Assembly: GCA_037445895.1 (NCBI GenBank)
Contig: JBBIJO010000014.1
Span: forward strand, 1-64,000
Source: JBBIJO01 sp037445895
GTDB lineage: Bacteria > Bacteroidota > Ignavibacteria > Kapaibacteriales > UBA2268
DNA: 64,000 nt
Reading direction: 5' to 3'
Shown here: positions 53,411 through 62,087 of the stretch, in pieces
Numbering within the stretch: the stretch's first letter is position 1
Layout: every line of letters starts with the position of its first letter
Translations under genes and position numbers: made by a program
Notes under the pieces: generated by a model
Databases searched by the model: none
What the model saw: the letters and a program-made list of their open reading frames with translations, nothing else
What the model was told of the DNA's origin: nothing

Positions 53411-54610
53411 TTACTCATCTTCTAAAGTATTTTCGTAGAAAACATAAGGATTAGTTCTTGGATGTCGAACCATTTCAGGTTGAGGCTCCAAGCCAACGGC
53501 TTCGAGGAAATTACCCATTCCAACTCGTTGGATAAATTCACCAACTCGTTCGCGATTCTTCCCTTCTTCAATCCACGGTTCAAGTATTGCATCGACGAGT
53601 TCAACAATGTCGTTGTAGGAATCTTCGTCATCGAGTTTAACAAAAGGAACTATTACCGACGAGAGTATTGCCCCTTCGACAATCGGAGCTTTCGAACCGA
53701 GAAGGATTGCAGCGCCTCGGTCTTTGCCGGGGGCTAACGCTTTTGGTAATACATTTATACAATGCATGCAATGACGGCAACTCGAGTTGTCGATATTTAA
53801 TTTTTTTCCATCCCATTCAATACATTTCCCAGGGCAAAGCATAACAACTTCCTTGACGATATCGACACCGTTATTTACATATTCAAGGACTTCCTTTTGG
53901 TCGATTTGAATTTCATCGCGCCAAGTTCCAATAACGGAAAAATCAGCTCTGGCAACCGAAGCAACACAATCATTCGGGCAACCAGCCATTTTCATCTTAA
54001 ATTTATACGGAAATGCCGGTCGGTGTATTTCATCTTGGTAATGCTGGGTTAAAAAGTAAGTAAGTTTCAAGGTATCATAACAAGCCCATTCGCATCGAGC
54101 CGGACCACAACAACAGCTTGGTGTTCTGATGTCGGAACCCGAACCGCCTAAATCGAATCCGGCTTGTGTCAGTTCTGCAAACGTCGGTTCAAGCTCTTCG
54201 GTTCTCGTTCCGAGAAAGATAATGTCGCCGGTAGAACCGTGCATATTGGTTAAACCAGAACCGTGGCGATCCCAAATATCACACAACGTTCGTAATGCTT
54301 CCGATGTATAGAACCATCCAGCCGGCTGATTAATACGCATTGTATGGAAATGCGAAACATCGGGAAATTCTTCGGGAACATCGGTGTAGCGACCAATCAC
54401 ACCCCCACCATATCCCATTACACCAACGATTCCGCCGTGCTTCCAATGGCCTATTTTTTCCCGATAGGACTTTTCGAGAAGCCCCAAAAGAGCATTTGCC
54501 ATAGGATTCCAAGAAGCAGCGGCTTTAATTTCTTTCACAAAACTTGGCCACTCCCCCTTCTCCAATTCATCGAGAAGCGGCGTTTCATACTTTTTCATTT
54601 CATCTGTCAT
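53411..54610 (-). CDS. dsrA: Dissimilatory sulfite reductase alpha subunit
   Basis: A 399-residue DsrA. Siroheme/iron-sulfur ligands lie in SCCCGPARCEWACYDT and KMAGCPNDCVASVARADF; the ferredoxin domain has CPGKCIEWDG and CRHCMHCINVLPKAL. Length and the DsrB/DsrD neighbours support a complete functional reductase. Confidence 0.97.
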   Translation of the reverse strand: MTDEMKKYETPLLDELEKGEWPSFVKEIKAAASWNPMANALLGLLEKSYREKIGHWKHGGIVGVMGYGGGVIGRYTDVPEEFPDVSHFHTMRINQPAGWFYTSEALRTLCDIWDRHGSGLTNMHGSTGDIIFLGTRTEELEPTFAELTQAGFDLGGSGSDIRTPSCCCGPARCEWACYDTLKLTYFLTQHYQDEIHRPAFPYKFKMKMAGCPNDCVASVARADFSVIGTWRDEIQIDQKEVLEYVNNGVDIVKEVVMLCPGKCIEWDGKKLNIDNSSCRHCMHCINVLPKALAPGKDRGAAILLGSKAPIVEGAILSSVIVPFVKLDDEDSYNDIVELVDAILEPWIEEGKNRERVGEFIQRVGMGNFLEAVGLEPQPEMVRHPRTNPYVFYENTLEDE

Positions 54611-54645
54611 ACTAACTCCTAATAAATTATGGAAAAATCCTAGAA

Positions 54646-55875
54646 TTAATTTTTATTTAAAACAAAAATCTCCTCTTTGTTCTCGCGACCATACATTTTC
54701 AAAAATGTTAATCCAAGAAAGCGATAAACCATATGGGCAAACTTCGAATATGGCATATACCACAAAAGGAAATAAACCAGAACAAGATGCACAAAATATG
54801 TCGGATATCCCAACACCGCAGTATGCATTAAACGAAACATTACACAAAGCAAACCTGTCGTTGCCACTCCCCAAAGCACCCAAAGGAAGAGCAAATCGCT
54901 GTAACTGGAACGCCCCTCGTTTGGTGGAGTTTCATATCGTCGCAGAATACACATCAATCCACCGAAAACAATCAAAAAGCCCGAGAAAATACCGAAAAGT
55001 TTTGTCAAAAGTCCAGCAAACTCACGCAACTGCTCGGAATTGTAGATATCGAACCCGGTAAACATTGCAATAGGTAAATTCATATCCTCCGGAAGAATCC
55101 TTCCAAAAATGCCGATGACATTTATTACTACAATTCCAGTTGCAACCATTGCGCCGGCAAACCCATAGAAGATGAAAAGGTGCCCCCAAAAACGAGTGCT
55201 GTTTGTTTTGCAATCTTTGAATTTCTTATGCACAACAATTTCGCTCATTACTTTAAACGCTGCTTTCCAAAAAGAAAGGACACGAGGCCGATTAAGATTA
55301 CACTTTAAATTTTCCCAATATTTTTTATACCCCCAAAAAGTAAAAGCAAATATTAGGACATTACCCGAGATAAACAAAGCCTCGATTGGACCGTGAGCAA
55401 TAAATTCTTTGTATCGAAAAATGCCTTCTTTAATTGGGAAAAGATTCGATAAATCCCAGTTTTGCGTTATCATTATCAAAATTGAAATTATTACAATTGG
55501 AACTAAAAACAACCAAGGTAAATACTTCGGCGACGAGAGCGCTTTGCCCATAAATCGAGGAACTGCATAAAATTTATAAACATAGTCTCGGAGTGCCGAC
55601 ATCATATCGGCAGGTCGAGCCCCGCGTGGACATTGCCGGCTGCATTCCATACAACCATGACATAACCAAATATCGGGGTCGGAAATCAGTTGTTCCTTCA
55701 AGCCCCAACTAGACCATATCATCTCTTTCCGTGGGAAAGCATTCTCTTGCGGCGAAAGGTCGCAAACCACCGAACAAGTAGCACATTGAAAGCACTTTTT
55801 TAACGTTTCGCCCCCGCGTTTTTTCAAATCTCGGATAAATTCAACATCATTATCTATTTGAACCAAATCCCGCAA
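54646..55875 (-). CDS. qmoC: QmoC, HdrC-HdrE-like quinone-interacting subunit
   Basis: A 409-residue fusion. The N-terminal soluble domain has two [4Fe-4S] sites, CFQCATCSVVCD (Cys28, 31, 34, 38) and CHGCMECSRQCP (Cys72, 75, 78, 82). The membrane domain has about six helices, for example LFLVPIVIISILIMITQ and FWGHLFIFYGFAGAMVATGI, like HdrE/NarI. QmoC normally partners QmoA and QmoB to bring electrons from menaquinol to AprBA. Start is TTG with AGAGG upstream; no ATG precedes the first Cys cluster. Neither qmoA nor qmoB is in the window. Confidence 0.93.
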   Translation of the reverse strand: MRDLVQIDNDVEFIRDLKKRGGETLKKCFQCATCSVVCDLSPQENAFPRKEMIWSSWGLKEQLISDPDIWLCHGCMECSRQCPRGARPADMMSALRDYVYKFYAVPRFMGKALSSPKYLPWLFLVPIVIISILIMITQNWDLSNLFPIKEGIFRYKEFIAHGPIEALFISGNVLIFAFTFWGYKKYWENLKCNLNRPRVLSFWKAAFKVMSEIVVHKKFKDCKTNSTRFWGHLFIFYGFAGAMVATGIVVINVIGIFGRILPEDMNLPIAMFTGFDIYNSEQLREFAGLLTKLFGIFSGFLIVFGGLMCILRRYETPPNEGRSSYSDLLFLWVLWGVATTGLLCVMFRLMHTAVLGYPTYFVHLVLVYFLLWYMPYSKFAHMVYRFLGLTFLKMYGRENKEEIFVLNKN

Positions 55876-55911
55876 AATCGACCTCTTCGATTGTTAAACA
55901 AATTCATTCTA

Positions 55912-56709
55912 TTAAACATTTAAGTATTCTTTCCGAAGTTGAAGTGTTTTTTCACCAAAGATGCTGAACCGCAACCAACGAAAGCCAAACTTTAAAAGTT
56001 CAACATCGTCTTCCTTCAATTTATTTATGTATTTTTGCTCGATTTCGAACCTCTTAAAAAATGTGCTATCGAATAAAAATTTACGGAACTTATCGATATC
56101 GTAGCAAACCATATAGAACATTTCCAATTTTACCGGTTCAATAGCCTTCGAAGTTACAAAGAACTTATGCAAGGAGATTTCCTTGAAGAGATTGCCAAAC
56201 AATTGGTAATCTTCAACACCTTGATTGGCTAACCATTCTTCGGCAGTCCAACTTTTCTCGGTCTCGAAGCCTTTGCAAACATTTTCTTTAATCAAAAAAT
56301 AGAATTCTTCGCCGCTGTTTTGCTGTTCTGCCTCGTTGGGCGATGCAACTCCCAAAGGGAACATCCTGCAACTCCAAGGTCTATCGTCGTAAATTGAACA
56401 ACCTTGCTCGCATACGAACGGACAATTCAGCGTCTCGTCCTCCATTTTCAGCATTACAATAGGGTGGCGTAGGTTCGAAGCAATTGGCAAAATTGCGTAT
56501 CTTTCTAAAAACTCGCCGGAAGTGATTCCCAAAGCTTTCCTCATCCTTATTATGTCGTAAGGTGTAAGGAAAATATTAACATCGTTGCAACATTTATTAA
56601 AGCATTCAATTCCTGGTTTGCATTCGAATTTGAACTTTTCGTCGATTTGCAACTTAGGGTAGTTACTCAAAAGCTCGCCGTCCAAAACACGTGCATTTTT
56701 ATTAAACAT
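55912..56709 (-). CDS. YkgJ-type Cys-cluster protein
   Basis: A 265-residue protein of the YkgJ/CxxCxxCC type: FECKPGIECFNKCCNDVNIF near residue 30, then CPFVCEQGCSIYDDRPWSCR, which coordinate zinc or an Fe-S cluster. The rest is mainly helical with no recognised domain. The ATG at 56707-56709 starts 14 bases after the zinc-ribbon gene and the frame extends further upstream only by overlap. It lies between aprA and qmoC; function unknown, possibly maturation of the Apr/Qmo proteins. Confidence 0.75.
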   Translation of the reverse strand: MFNKNARVLDGELLSNYPKLQIDEKFKFECKPGIECFNKCCNDVNIFLTPYDIIRMRKALGITSGEFLERYAILPIASNLRHPIVMLKMEDETLNCPFVCEQGCSIYDDRPWSCRMFPLGVASPNEAEQQNSGEEFYFLIKENVCKGFETEKSWTAEEWLANQGVEDYQLFGNLFKEISLHKFFVTSKAIEPVKLEMFYMVCYDIDKFRKFLFDSTFFKRFEIEQKYINKLKEDDVELLKFGFRWLRFSIFGEKTLQLRKEYLNV

Positions 56710-56722
56710 AACACCCCCAATG

Positions 56723-56980
56723 CTAACCCAAATACGCATTTCTAATATCATTTTCTTTGGTCACAGGATATGGTCCTTGATACCCATTGAAAGGATTATA
56801 CATAAAACGATAAGAAGCTACTACGTTGTAGTTTTTCAACATCCAATCCCATCCACGCTTGAAGTAACCACATTCATCGTTCAAACAAACGTAAATATAT
56901 TCGACTCCCCAATCGGATTCAGCAGGTAAATACACCTTTTTTATTTCTTCGCCACAATGTTTACAAACTAACTTTTCCAT
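56723..56980 (-). CDS. Small zinc-ribbon protein
   Basis: An 85-residue protein with CKHCGEEIKK and CLNDECGYFKRGWDWM (C-x2-C and C-x4-C), an Ogr/Delta-like zinc finger. It then has a conserved-looking tail (VASYRFMYNPFNGYQGPYPV). It is the first gene after the aprA terminator and before the YkgJ-type gene. The GGAG ahead of ATG 56978-56980 is rather distant. The role is unknown. Confidence 0.75.
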   Translation of the reverse strand: MEKLVCKHCGEEIKKVYLPAESDWGVEYIYVCLNDECGYFKRGWDWMLKNYNVVASYRFMYNPFNGYQGPYPVTKENDIRNAYLG

Positions 56981-57018
56981 TTTTAAGTCTTCTCCGTTTC
57001 CCTATTTTGGGTCGAAAA

Positions 57019-57054
57019 GCAGAATTTAGGTGTAGCACGACATCTAAATCCTGC
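57019..57054 (-). promoter_or_regulatory. Long hairpin in the aprA to zinc-ribbon leader
   Basis: GCAG-A-ATTTAGGTGT pairs with ACATCTAAAT-C-CTGC (15 positions, one A:C mismatch and one G:T) around a 6-base loop. Minus-strand RNA continues with UUUUC. It lies 38 bases before the zinc-ribbon ATG. An attenuator or mRNA-stabilising element is likely. Confidence 0.6.
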
Positions 57055-57073
57055 GTTTCAGCCACTAATTTTC

Positions 57074-57104
57074 AAAAAACGAGGTGCCCCTCGCCGGGGG
57101 CACC
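57074..57104 (-). terminator. GC-rich intrinsic terminator after aprA
   Basis: Minus strand: stem GGTGCCCC/GGGGCACC (57104-57097 with 57090-57083) with a 6-base loop, then UCG and a run of six U. It begins 8 bases past the aprA stop. Confidence 0.88.
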
Positions 57105-57111
57105 CATTTAA

Positions 57112-58983
57112 TTACATTATACGAATAATATCGCGAGTAAAAACATTCCAACTATTGGCTTTTCGGTCGTAAGTTAGGTTCACAAATTTTTCCCAATTTG
57201 AATCGAGCGATGGTTTGTCGGCACGGAAATAGTAGCCGGGCCATCGAGTTTCTTCGCGGAAAAGAATAGTTCGAACGTGAGCCTCTGCTTGATACATACG
57301 ATGGATATTTTCCCAGCAACGCATAAGTTCGTGGAGATCTGCGGCAGCCAATTTGTCGGAGTCTTCCTTCAAAAATTGTAATAACTGAAGTCCTTTTTCG
57401 AGTAGAGGTTTGCTAGTCTTGAATTGCGAAGAAACCCCGCCGGCGTATTCATCCATTAATTTTTGCAGACGGAACATAAACATCTTGGGTCGGATATAAT
57501 TCGGGTTGATATCGGGGTCGGTTGTTTCTTTGCTATGTTGCTCGAAAAGTTCAAGCGGACGATATATACGGTTTTTCAATTCCTCGATTTGATTCGAGTC
57601 GTAATTCAATTGAGGATTTTCCTTGACTATATACTCGATAGCACCCTTTGCGGCGATACGTCCTTCGGCATGTGAACCCGACGAAAACTTATGGCTCGAT
57701 GCGCCCGAGGCATCGCCAGCACAGAATAAGCCTTTAACCGTTGACATATTTGGGTAACCCCAGAAGTATTCCGATGGTGCAAGATCTTTCGGACCACTGA
57801 CCCAAGCGCCCGATGCGCCGGAATGTGAACCAATAAAGTAGGGTTCAGCGGCGGCAATTTCCGACGGAGCTTGTTCGGGGAAGGTATTCGTTGCAGCCCA
57901 TAGTATTGCTTGCGATATTGTCATATCGAGGAAGTCTTCCCACGCTTCTTCTTCCAACTCTTTCATTTTCTTTTTGTATGCTTTTGGGTCGTCCTTGTAT
58001 TGTTCGGCAATTTTTTGGATGGCTTCTTCGGTTCTCATATAGATTGGTCCTTTGCCTTCCATAGTATCGAGCATACCCAACCAATTACGAAGATTTGCTG
58101 GGATTGGTTTCACTTTGCCATACGGTAACCATTTCTCGAGTTCATCGGTTCGTTCGACCATATAATCGCCACCGAAAGCATTTGTTGCGCGGGATTTAAA
58201 CAATAAGAACCAAGCGCCAACAGGTCCATAGGCATCTTTGAAACGAACGGGAATAAAGCGAACTTCCTGGCAAGTCATTTCGGCACCAGCCATTATCGTA
58301 AAGTATGCGCTGGAACCAGAATTCCAAGGTGGATACCAAGCTCGGCCTAAGCCTTCGCCGGAAGAACGTGGACGAAATACGTGAACAGCTCCGCCCATTG
58401 CAACCAAAGTAGCTTTTGCTTTAAATACGTAGAACTTGTTTTCGCGAACGCTAAAACCAACCGCGCCGGCGCAGCGGTCGCCATCGAGCAATGGTTCAAC
58501 TATGAAAACCCGCTCATAAATGTTGTCCATCCCGAGAGCATTCTTTGCAGCTTCGGCAACGACAACTTTGTAGGATTCACCATTAATCATCAATTGCCAA
58601 CGACCCTCGTGGACGTAGTTACCTTCTTCGTCTTTCCAAATTGGGAGTCCCCACTTTTCGAAAAGATGCACGGTAGAATCAACGTGGCGGGCAATATTTG
58701 CAACGAGGTCTTCGCGGGTAATTCCCATAAGGTCGTTGCGAACGTAATCGACGTAGTCTTTCACTGTGTTTTTTCCGGAATTTAAATCGACGTATTGGTT
58801 AATAGCGGAAAGCCCCATAGCTACAGCGCCGCTGCGATCGATAGCTGCTTTATCTACCAAAGTAACTTTTAAGCCATTTTTTTTTGCCCAATATGCAGCT
58901 TCGACTGCTGCACCGCAAGCAGCCATACCACCACCAACAATCAATAAATCGGTATTGACTTCTACAGTTTCAAACGGTCCCAT
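57112..58983 (-). CDS. aprA: APS reductase alpha subunit
   Basis: A 623-residue flavoprotein: FAD-binding TDLLIVGGGMAACGAAVEA, substrate-site arginine region VRFIPVRFKDAYGPVG, and histidine region PYFIGSHSGASGAW. It reduces APS to sulfite and AMP with AprB. Its size is normal for reductive AprA. It follows aprB by 32 bases and ends at the GC-rich terminator. Confidence 0.97.
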   Translation of the reverse strand: MGPFETVEVNTDLLIVGGGMAACGAAVEAAYWAKKNGLKVTLVDKAAIDRSGAVAMGLSAINQYVDLNSGKNTVKDYVDYVRNDLMGITREDLVANIARHVDSTVHLFEKWGLPIWKDEEGNYVHEGRWQLMINGESYKVVVAEAAKNALGMDNIYERVFIVEPLLDGDRCAGAVGFSVRENKFYVFKAKATLVAMGGAVHVFRPRSSGEGLGRAWYPPWNSGSSAYFTIMAGAEMTCQEVRFIPVRFKDAYGPVGAWFLLFKSRATNAFGGDYMVERTDELEKWLPYGKVKPIPANLRNWLGMLDTMEGKGPIYMRTEEAIQKIAEQYKDDPKAYKKKMKELEEEAWEDFLDMTISQAILWAATNTFPEQAPSEIAAAEPYFIGSHSGASGAWVSGPKDLAPSEYFWGYPNMSTVKGLFCAGDASGASSHKFSSGSHAEGRIAAKGAIEYIVKENPQLNYDSNQIEELKNRIYRPLELFEQHSKETTDPDINPNYIRPKMFMFRLQKLMDEYAGGVSSQFKTSKPLLEKGLQLLQFLKEDSDKLAAADLHELMRCWENIHRMYQAEAHVRTILFREETRWPGYYFRADKPSLDSNWEKFVNLTYDRKANSWNVFTRDIIRIM

Positions 58984-59015
58984 TTTTTTTCTCCTTTTAA
59001 TCTAACATTTACCAA

Positions 59016-59459
59016 TTATTTCGAAAGAGTGAATAAAGAATCCAATCGCAGAGAGGCTGGCTCGGTAAAGAGCAACGGGCTCGAAATATCGTCGGTCGAA
59101 GTTTCCCAACCACCATTAGGAACGGCAGAACCCTCGGGTGTCGTTCGGATTGGGAACTTAAATCGTTTAAGCTCGCCATTGCGGAATTTAACCGTCCACA
59201 TAATCGAATCGCTACTACGCATCGGGGTAACTTGCGCCCCCATAGGAACAAAGTCTGCATAACCACGCACTTCAATTGCTTGAGTAGGGCAAATCTTAAC
59301 GCAATTGTAGCATTCCCAGCAAAGCTCGGGTTCACGGTTGTAGGCTTTCATAACTTCCTTATTCAAAACCATTAAATCGTTTGGACATATATGCTGGCAA
59401 GCAGTTTTGTCCAAAGCTTTGCAGCCATCACATTTGTCAACTAATACGAAACTCGGCAT
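59016..59459 (-). CDS. aprB: APS reductase beta subunit
   Basis: A 147-residue ferredoxin-type subunit with clusters at CDGCKALDKTACQHICP (Cys10, 13, 21, 25) and CWECYNCVKICP (Cys47, 50, 53, 57), then a C-terminal tail wrapping AprA. It transfers electrons to the AprA FAD. It lies 52 bases after sat. Confidence 0.97.
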   Translation of the reverse strand: MPSFVLVDKCDGCKALDKTACQHICPNDLMVLNKEVMKAYNREPELCWECYNCVKICPTQAIEVRGYADFVPMGAQVTPMRSSDSIMWTVKFRNGELKRFKFPIRTTPEGSAVPNGGWETSTDDISSPLLFTEPASLRLDSLFTLSK

Positions 59460-59511
59460 TTTAAAACTCCTTTAAAAAATGAAACATAAAAAACATAATA
59501 CAAACTATTTT

Positions 59512-60732
59512 TTATTCACCTGTTGCTGCACGATGCAGCTTAATTTCGACTTTTTGCTCCAATCCTGAATAGTATTCTCGCAAAATTTCCAAAACCTCGG
59601 GTCGGCTAAATTCTTTCGGTATTTCCAAACCTTCGGAAAGAGCTTTCCTCAACATTGTTCCGCTTAAAAGCAGTCGGTCTTCCTTCGAATGTGGACAAGT
59701 TTTCATCGAAGCCATACCTTCGCATTTAAAGCAATAGAACGTCCAATCAATCTTTAACGGCTTGCACAACAACGCTCCGTCCCATAATTCATCGAAAATT
59801 TCCTGGGCTTCGAAAGGACCATAGTAATTTCCAACACCGGCATGGTCCCGACCAATAATCATATGGGTACAGCCGTAATTTTGGCGGAACAAGGCATGTA
59901 GCAACGCTTCGCGAGGCCCCCCATACCGCATATCCAACGGATAGCCCCCTTGAATCACTGTGTTTTTCACGAAGTATTTTTCGACAAGAACATCGATGCA
60001 ACGAACGCGCACATCGGCGGGGATATCACCAGGTTTCAATTTACCGACCAACTGATGGATATACAGACCATCGGATACCTCTACCGCTATCTTCGCAAGA
60101 TATTCGTGTGAACGGTGCATTGGATTACGTAATTGCAAAGCAGCAATTGTTCGCCACCCACGTTCTTCGAACATTGCTCTTGATTCCTCGGGACGCTGAT
60201 AAATTCCTTTGTAATGTTCGGGGAATGGACCTTCGGATAAAACTTTTACCGGACCAGCAAGATTAATTTCGGCCTGATCCATTACCATTTTAACCCCCGG
60301 ATGTTCGGGGTCGGTAGTTTTGAAAACGTGCATACATTCGGCTTCTTTATCGATTCTATATTTTTCTTCGACTCGCATCGTTGCCATAATTTCTTCGTAT
60401 TCATCGGAATAAAGAGCAATTTCGCTTCCGATTTTAATCTTGCTCGCTGTTTCTTTGTCCGTCGAAACAGTTATCGGGATAGGCCAAAACAAGCCGTTTT
60501 TGCTCGGCATCCTCATCTCTTCGCAAACACCTTTCCAATCGTCGAAACCCATAAACCCCGTCAACGGTGTGAAACCACCAATGCCCATCATTATTAAATC
60601 TCCACTTTCACGGCTGGTAATTGGAACGCGCAACAGAGTTTCTGCTTTCTTCTTCTCCGCAGCAAGCTCATCACCGGTCAACAGCAACTTAACCAGTGTC
60701 GGACTCCCGTGGGGGCTAATCAATTTCGCCAT
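59512..60732 (-). CDS. sat: Sulfate adenylyltransferase
   Basis: A 406-residue dissimilatory ATP sulfurylase with QLRNPMHRSHEYLAK (the QxRNPxHxxHE site) and IIGRDHAGVGNYYG. It forms APS from sulfate and ATP. The ATG at 60730-60732 has AAGGAG upstream and a longer frame is rejected. It begins the minus-strand locus that runs to dsrK. Confidence 0.96.
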   Translation of the reverse strand: MAKLISPHGSPTLVKLLLTGDELAAEKKKAETLLRVPITSRESGDLIMMGIGGFTPLTGFMGFDDWKGVCEEMRMPSKNGLFWPIPITVSTDKETASKIKIGSEIALYSDEYEEIMATMRVEEKYRIDKEAECMHVFKTTDPEHPGVKMVMDQAEINLAGPVKVLSEGPFPEHYKGIYQRPEESRAMFEERGWRTIAALQLRNPMHRSHEYLAKIAVEVSDGLYIHQLVGKLKPGDIPADVRVRCIDVLVEKYFVKNTVIQGGYPLDMRYGGPREALLHALFRQNYGCTHMIIGRDHAGVGNYYGPFEAQEIFDELWDGALLCKPLKIDWTFYCFKCEGMASMKTCPHSKEDRLLLSGTMLRKALSEGLEIPKEFSRPEVLEILREYYSGLEQKVEIKLHRAATGE

Positions 60733-60771
60733 ATACTTCTCCTTAAACTTTAAAATTATTAAACATACCTT

Positions 60772-60800
60772 CAATTACAATATTAATTTAGCAAAGTCAA
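60772..60800 (-). promoter_or_regulatory. Candidate promoter for sat
   Basis: On the minus strand, TTGACT (60800-60795) and TAATTG (60777-60772) are separated by 17 bases, 40 bases before the sat ATG. The -35 is good and the -10 weak by sigma-70 rules. Confidence 0.35.
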
Positions 60801-60946
60801 CATTTCAACTTTTTTAGATTTTCTGTATTCTTATTGTTTTTTTAAAAAAATATGTATGGTCGAGTCAAAATCCATAAATCGTATATCACATTGAAATACA
60901 ATGACTTACGGATATTTTATGTATTATCATTAAAGCAACAAACTTG

Positions 60947-61522
60947 TTACATAATGAATGTTTCATTTTTAACTATTTCAATCAGCTCTGCTTTCGCCTT
61001 TTCGAGTTCGTCGTTTACTATAATGTAATCGAATTTATCTTGCAAGCTCATCTCGGTTCGTATTCTTTCGAGCCTTCGAGTAAGTTGCTCGGGACTTTCG
61101 GTCCCACGACCGATTAAACGCCGCTGCAAAATTTCAAGCGATGGCGGACTAACAAAAATTAAAAGTGTTTGTGTGGGATACTTCGATTTGATTGTCAACG
61201 CCCCCTTAACATCAATATCGAAAACTACAATTTCCCCCTGCTCGATGCTTTTATCTACTTCGCTTCGAAAAGTCCCGTAGTAATTGCCAAATATCTCCTC
61301 GAATTCCACAAGTTGGTCCGTTTGGATTAATATTTCAAATTCTTCTTTCGACAAAAAGTAGTAGTCCTTCCCATCGATTTCGTTTATTCGTGGGGGACGA
61401 GTCGTTGCGGAAATAGAAAATTTAAACTGTGGAAAAGTCGATAAAAGATGCCGGGCAAGTGTGGTTTTACCAGCACCGCTCGGTGCAGAAAGGACAATTA
61501 ATTGCTTACGTATGCTATTCAT
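60947..61522 (-). CDS. gmk: Guanylate kinase
   Basis: A 191-residue kinase beginning MNSIRKQLIVLSAPSGAGKT, with the P-loop SAPSGAGKTTLA and SATTRPPRINEIDGKDYYFL. It phosphorylates GMP to GDP. The ATG at 61520-61522 overlaps the end of nusB by 8 bases; a longer frame is rejected. Confidence 0.96.
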   Translation of the reverse strand: MNSIRKQLIVLSAPSGAGKTTLARHLLSTFPQFKFSISATTRPPRINEIDGKDYYFLSKEEFEILIQTDQLVEFEEIFGNYYGTFRSEVDKSIEQGEIVVFDIDVKGALTIKSKYPTQTLLIFVSPPSLEILQRRLIGRGTESPEQLTRRLERIRTEMSLQDKFDYIIVNDELEKAKAELIEIVKNETFIM

Positions 61523-62087
61523 CGGAAATTTCTTTACCACGTTTACACAATAATCCTTGTTGCAAAAAATCTTTGTGTAGTTTGTCCAACACACCGTTAA
61601 CGAATTGCCCACTTTTATCTGTCGAATACTCTTTTGCAATTTCAATAGCCTCGTTGATAGTTACCTTCGGAGGTATTTCTTCGAAACAAAGCAATTCGGC
61701 AATAGCAATTTCGAGCACAATTCTATCGACCAGCGCAACTCGTTCGAACTCCCAATTTTCGATGCTATTTTTCATCGCCTCTTCGGCAAAGGATTTATTT
61801 TCAAGTGTTTTGCGAACCAATCTTTTCCCAAACTGAATATCGAAATTATCCCACTCTATTGGAATATCAGCTTCAAGCTCATAAACTTCTTCTTGGGTAA
61901 GAAGTTTTTTTGTTTCTGGCTCTTGTGGGTCGAAATTAAATTCGCGATAAAAAATATGATTGAAAAGCGAGTCGATATCAACTCCCGAAATTTCATAAGC
62001 AACAAGAACTTGCAATACTTTTTCCCGAACCATACTGCGGTTTCCGCGTTTCTTTTGCTTCTTGCTTAAATAGATGTCTTCGTCCAT
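61515..62087 (-). CDS. nusB: Transcription antitermination factor NusB
   Basis: A 190-residue NusB: SMVREKVLQVLVAYEISGVD near the N-terminus, then VDRIVLEIAIAELLCFEEIP and VTINEAIEIAKEYSTDKSGQ, which form the boxA-binding helical domain. It promotes rRNA antitermination. It is upstream of gmk with overlap. Confidence 0.93.
   Translation of the reverse strand: MDEDIYLSKKQKKRGNRSMVREKVLQVLVAYEISGVDIDSLFNHIFYREFNFDPQEPETKKLLTQEEVYELEADIPIEWDNFDIQFGKRLVRKTLENKSFAEEAMKNSIENWEFERVALVDRIVLEIAIAELLCFEEIPPKVTINEAIEIAKEYSTDKSGQFVNGVLDKLHKDFLQQGLLCKRGKEISDE

Noticed and set aside
55912..56980. Degenerate qmoA/qmoB
   Set aside because: No FAD-binding GxGxxG or HdrA-like motifs in either protein; lengths are far too short.
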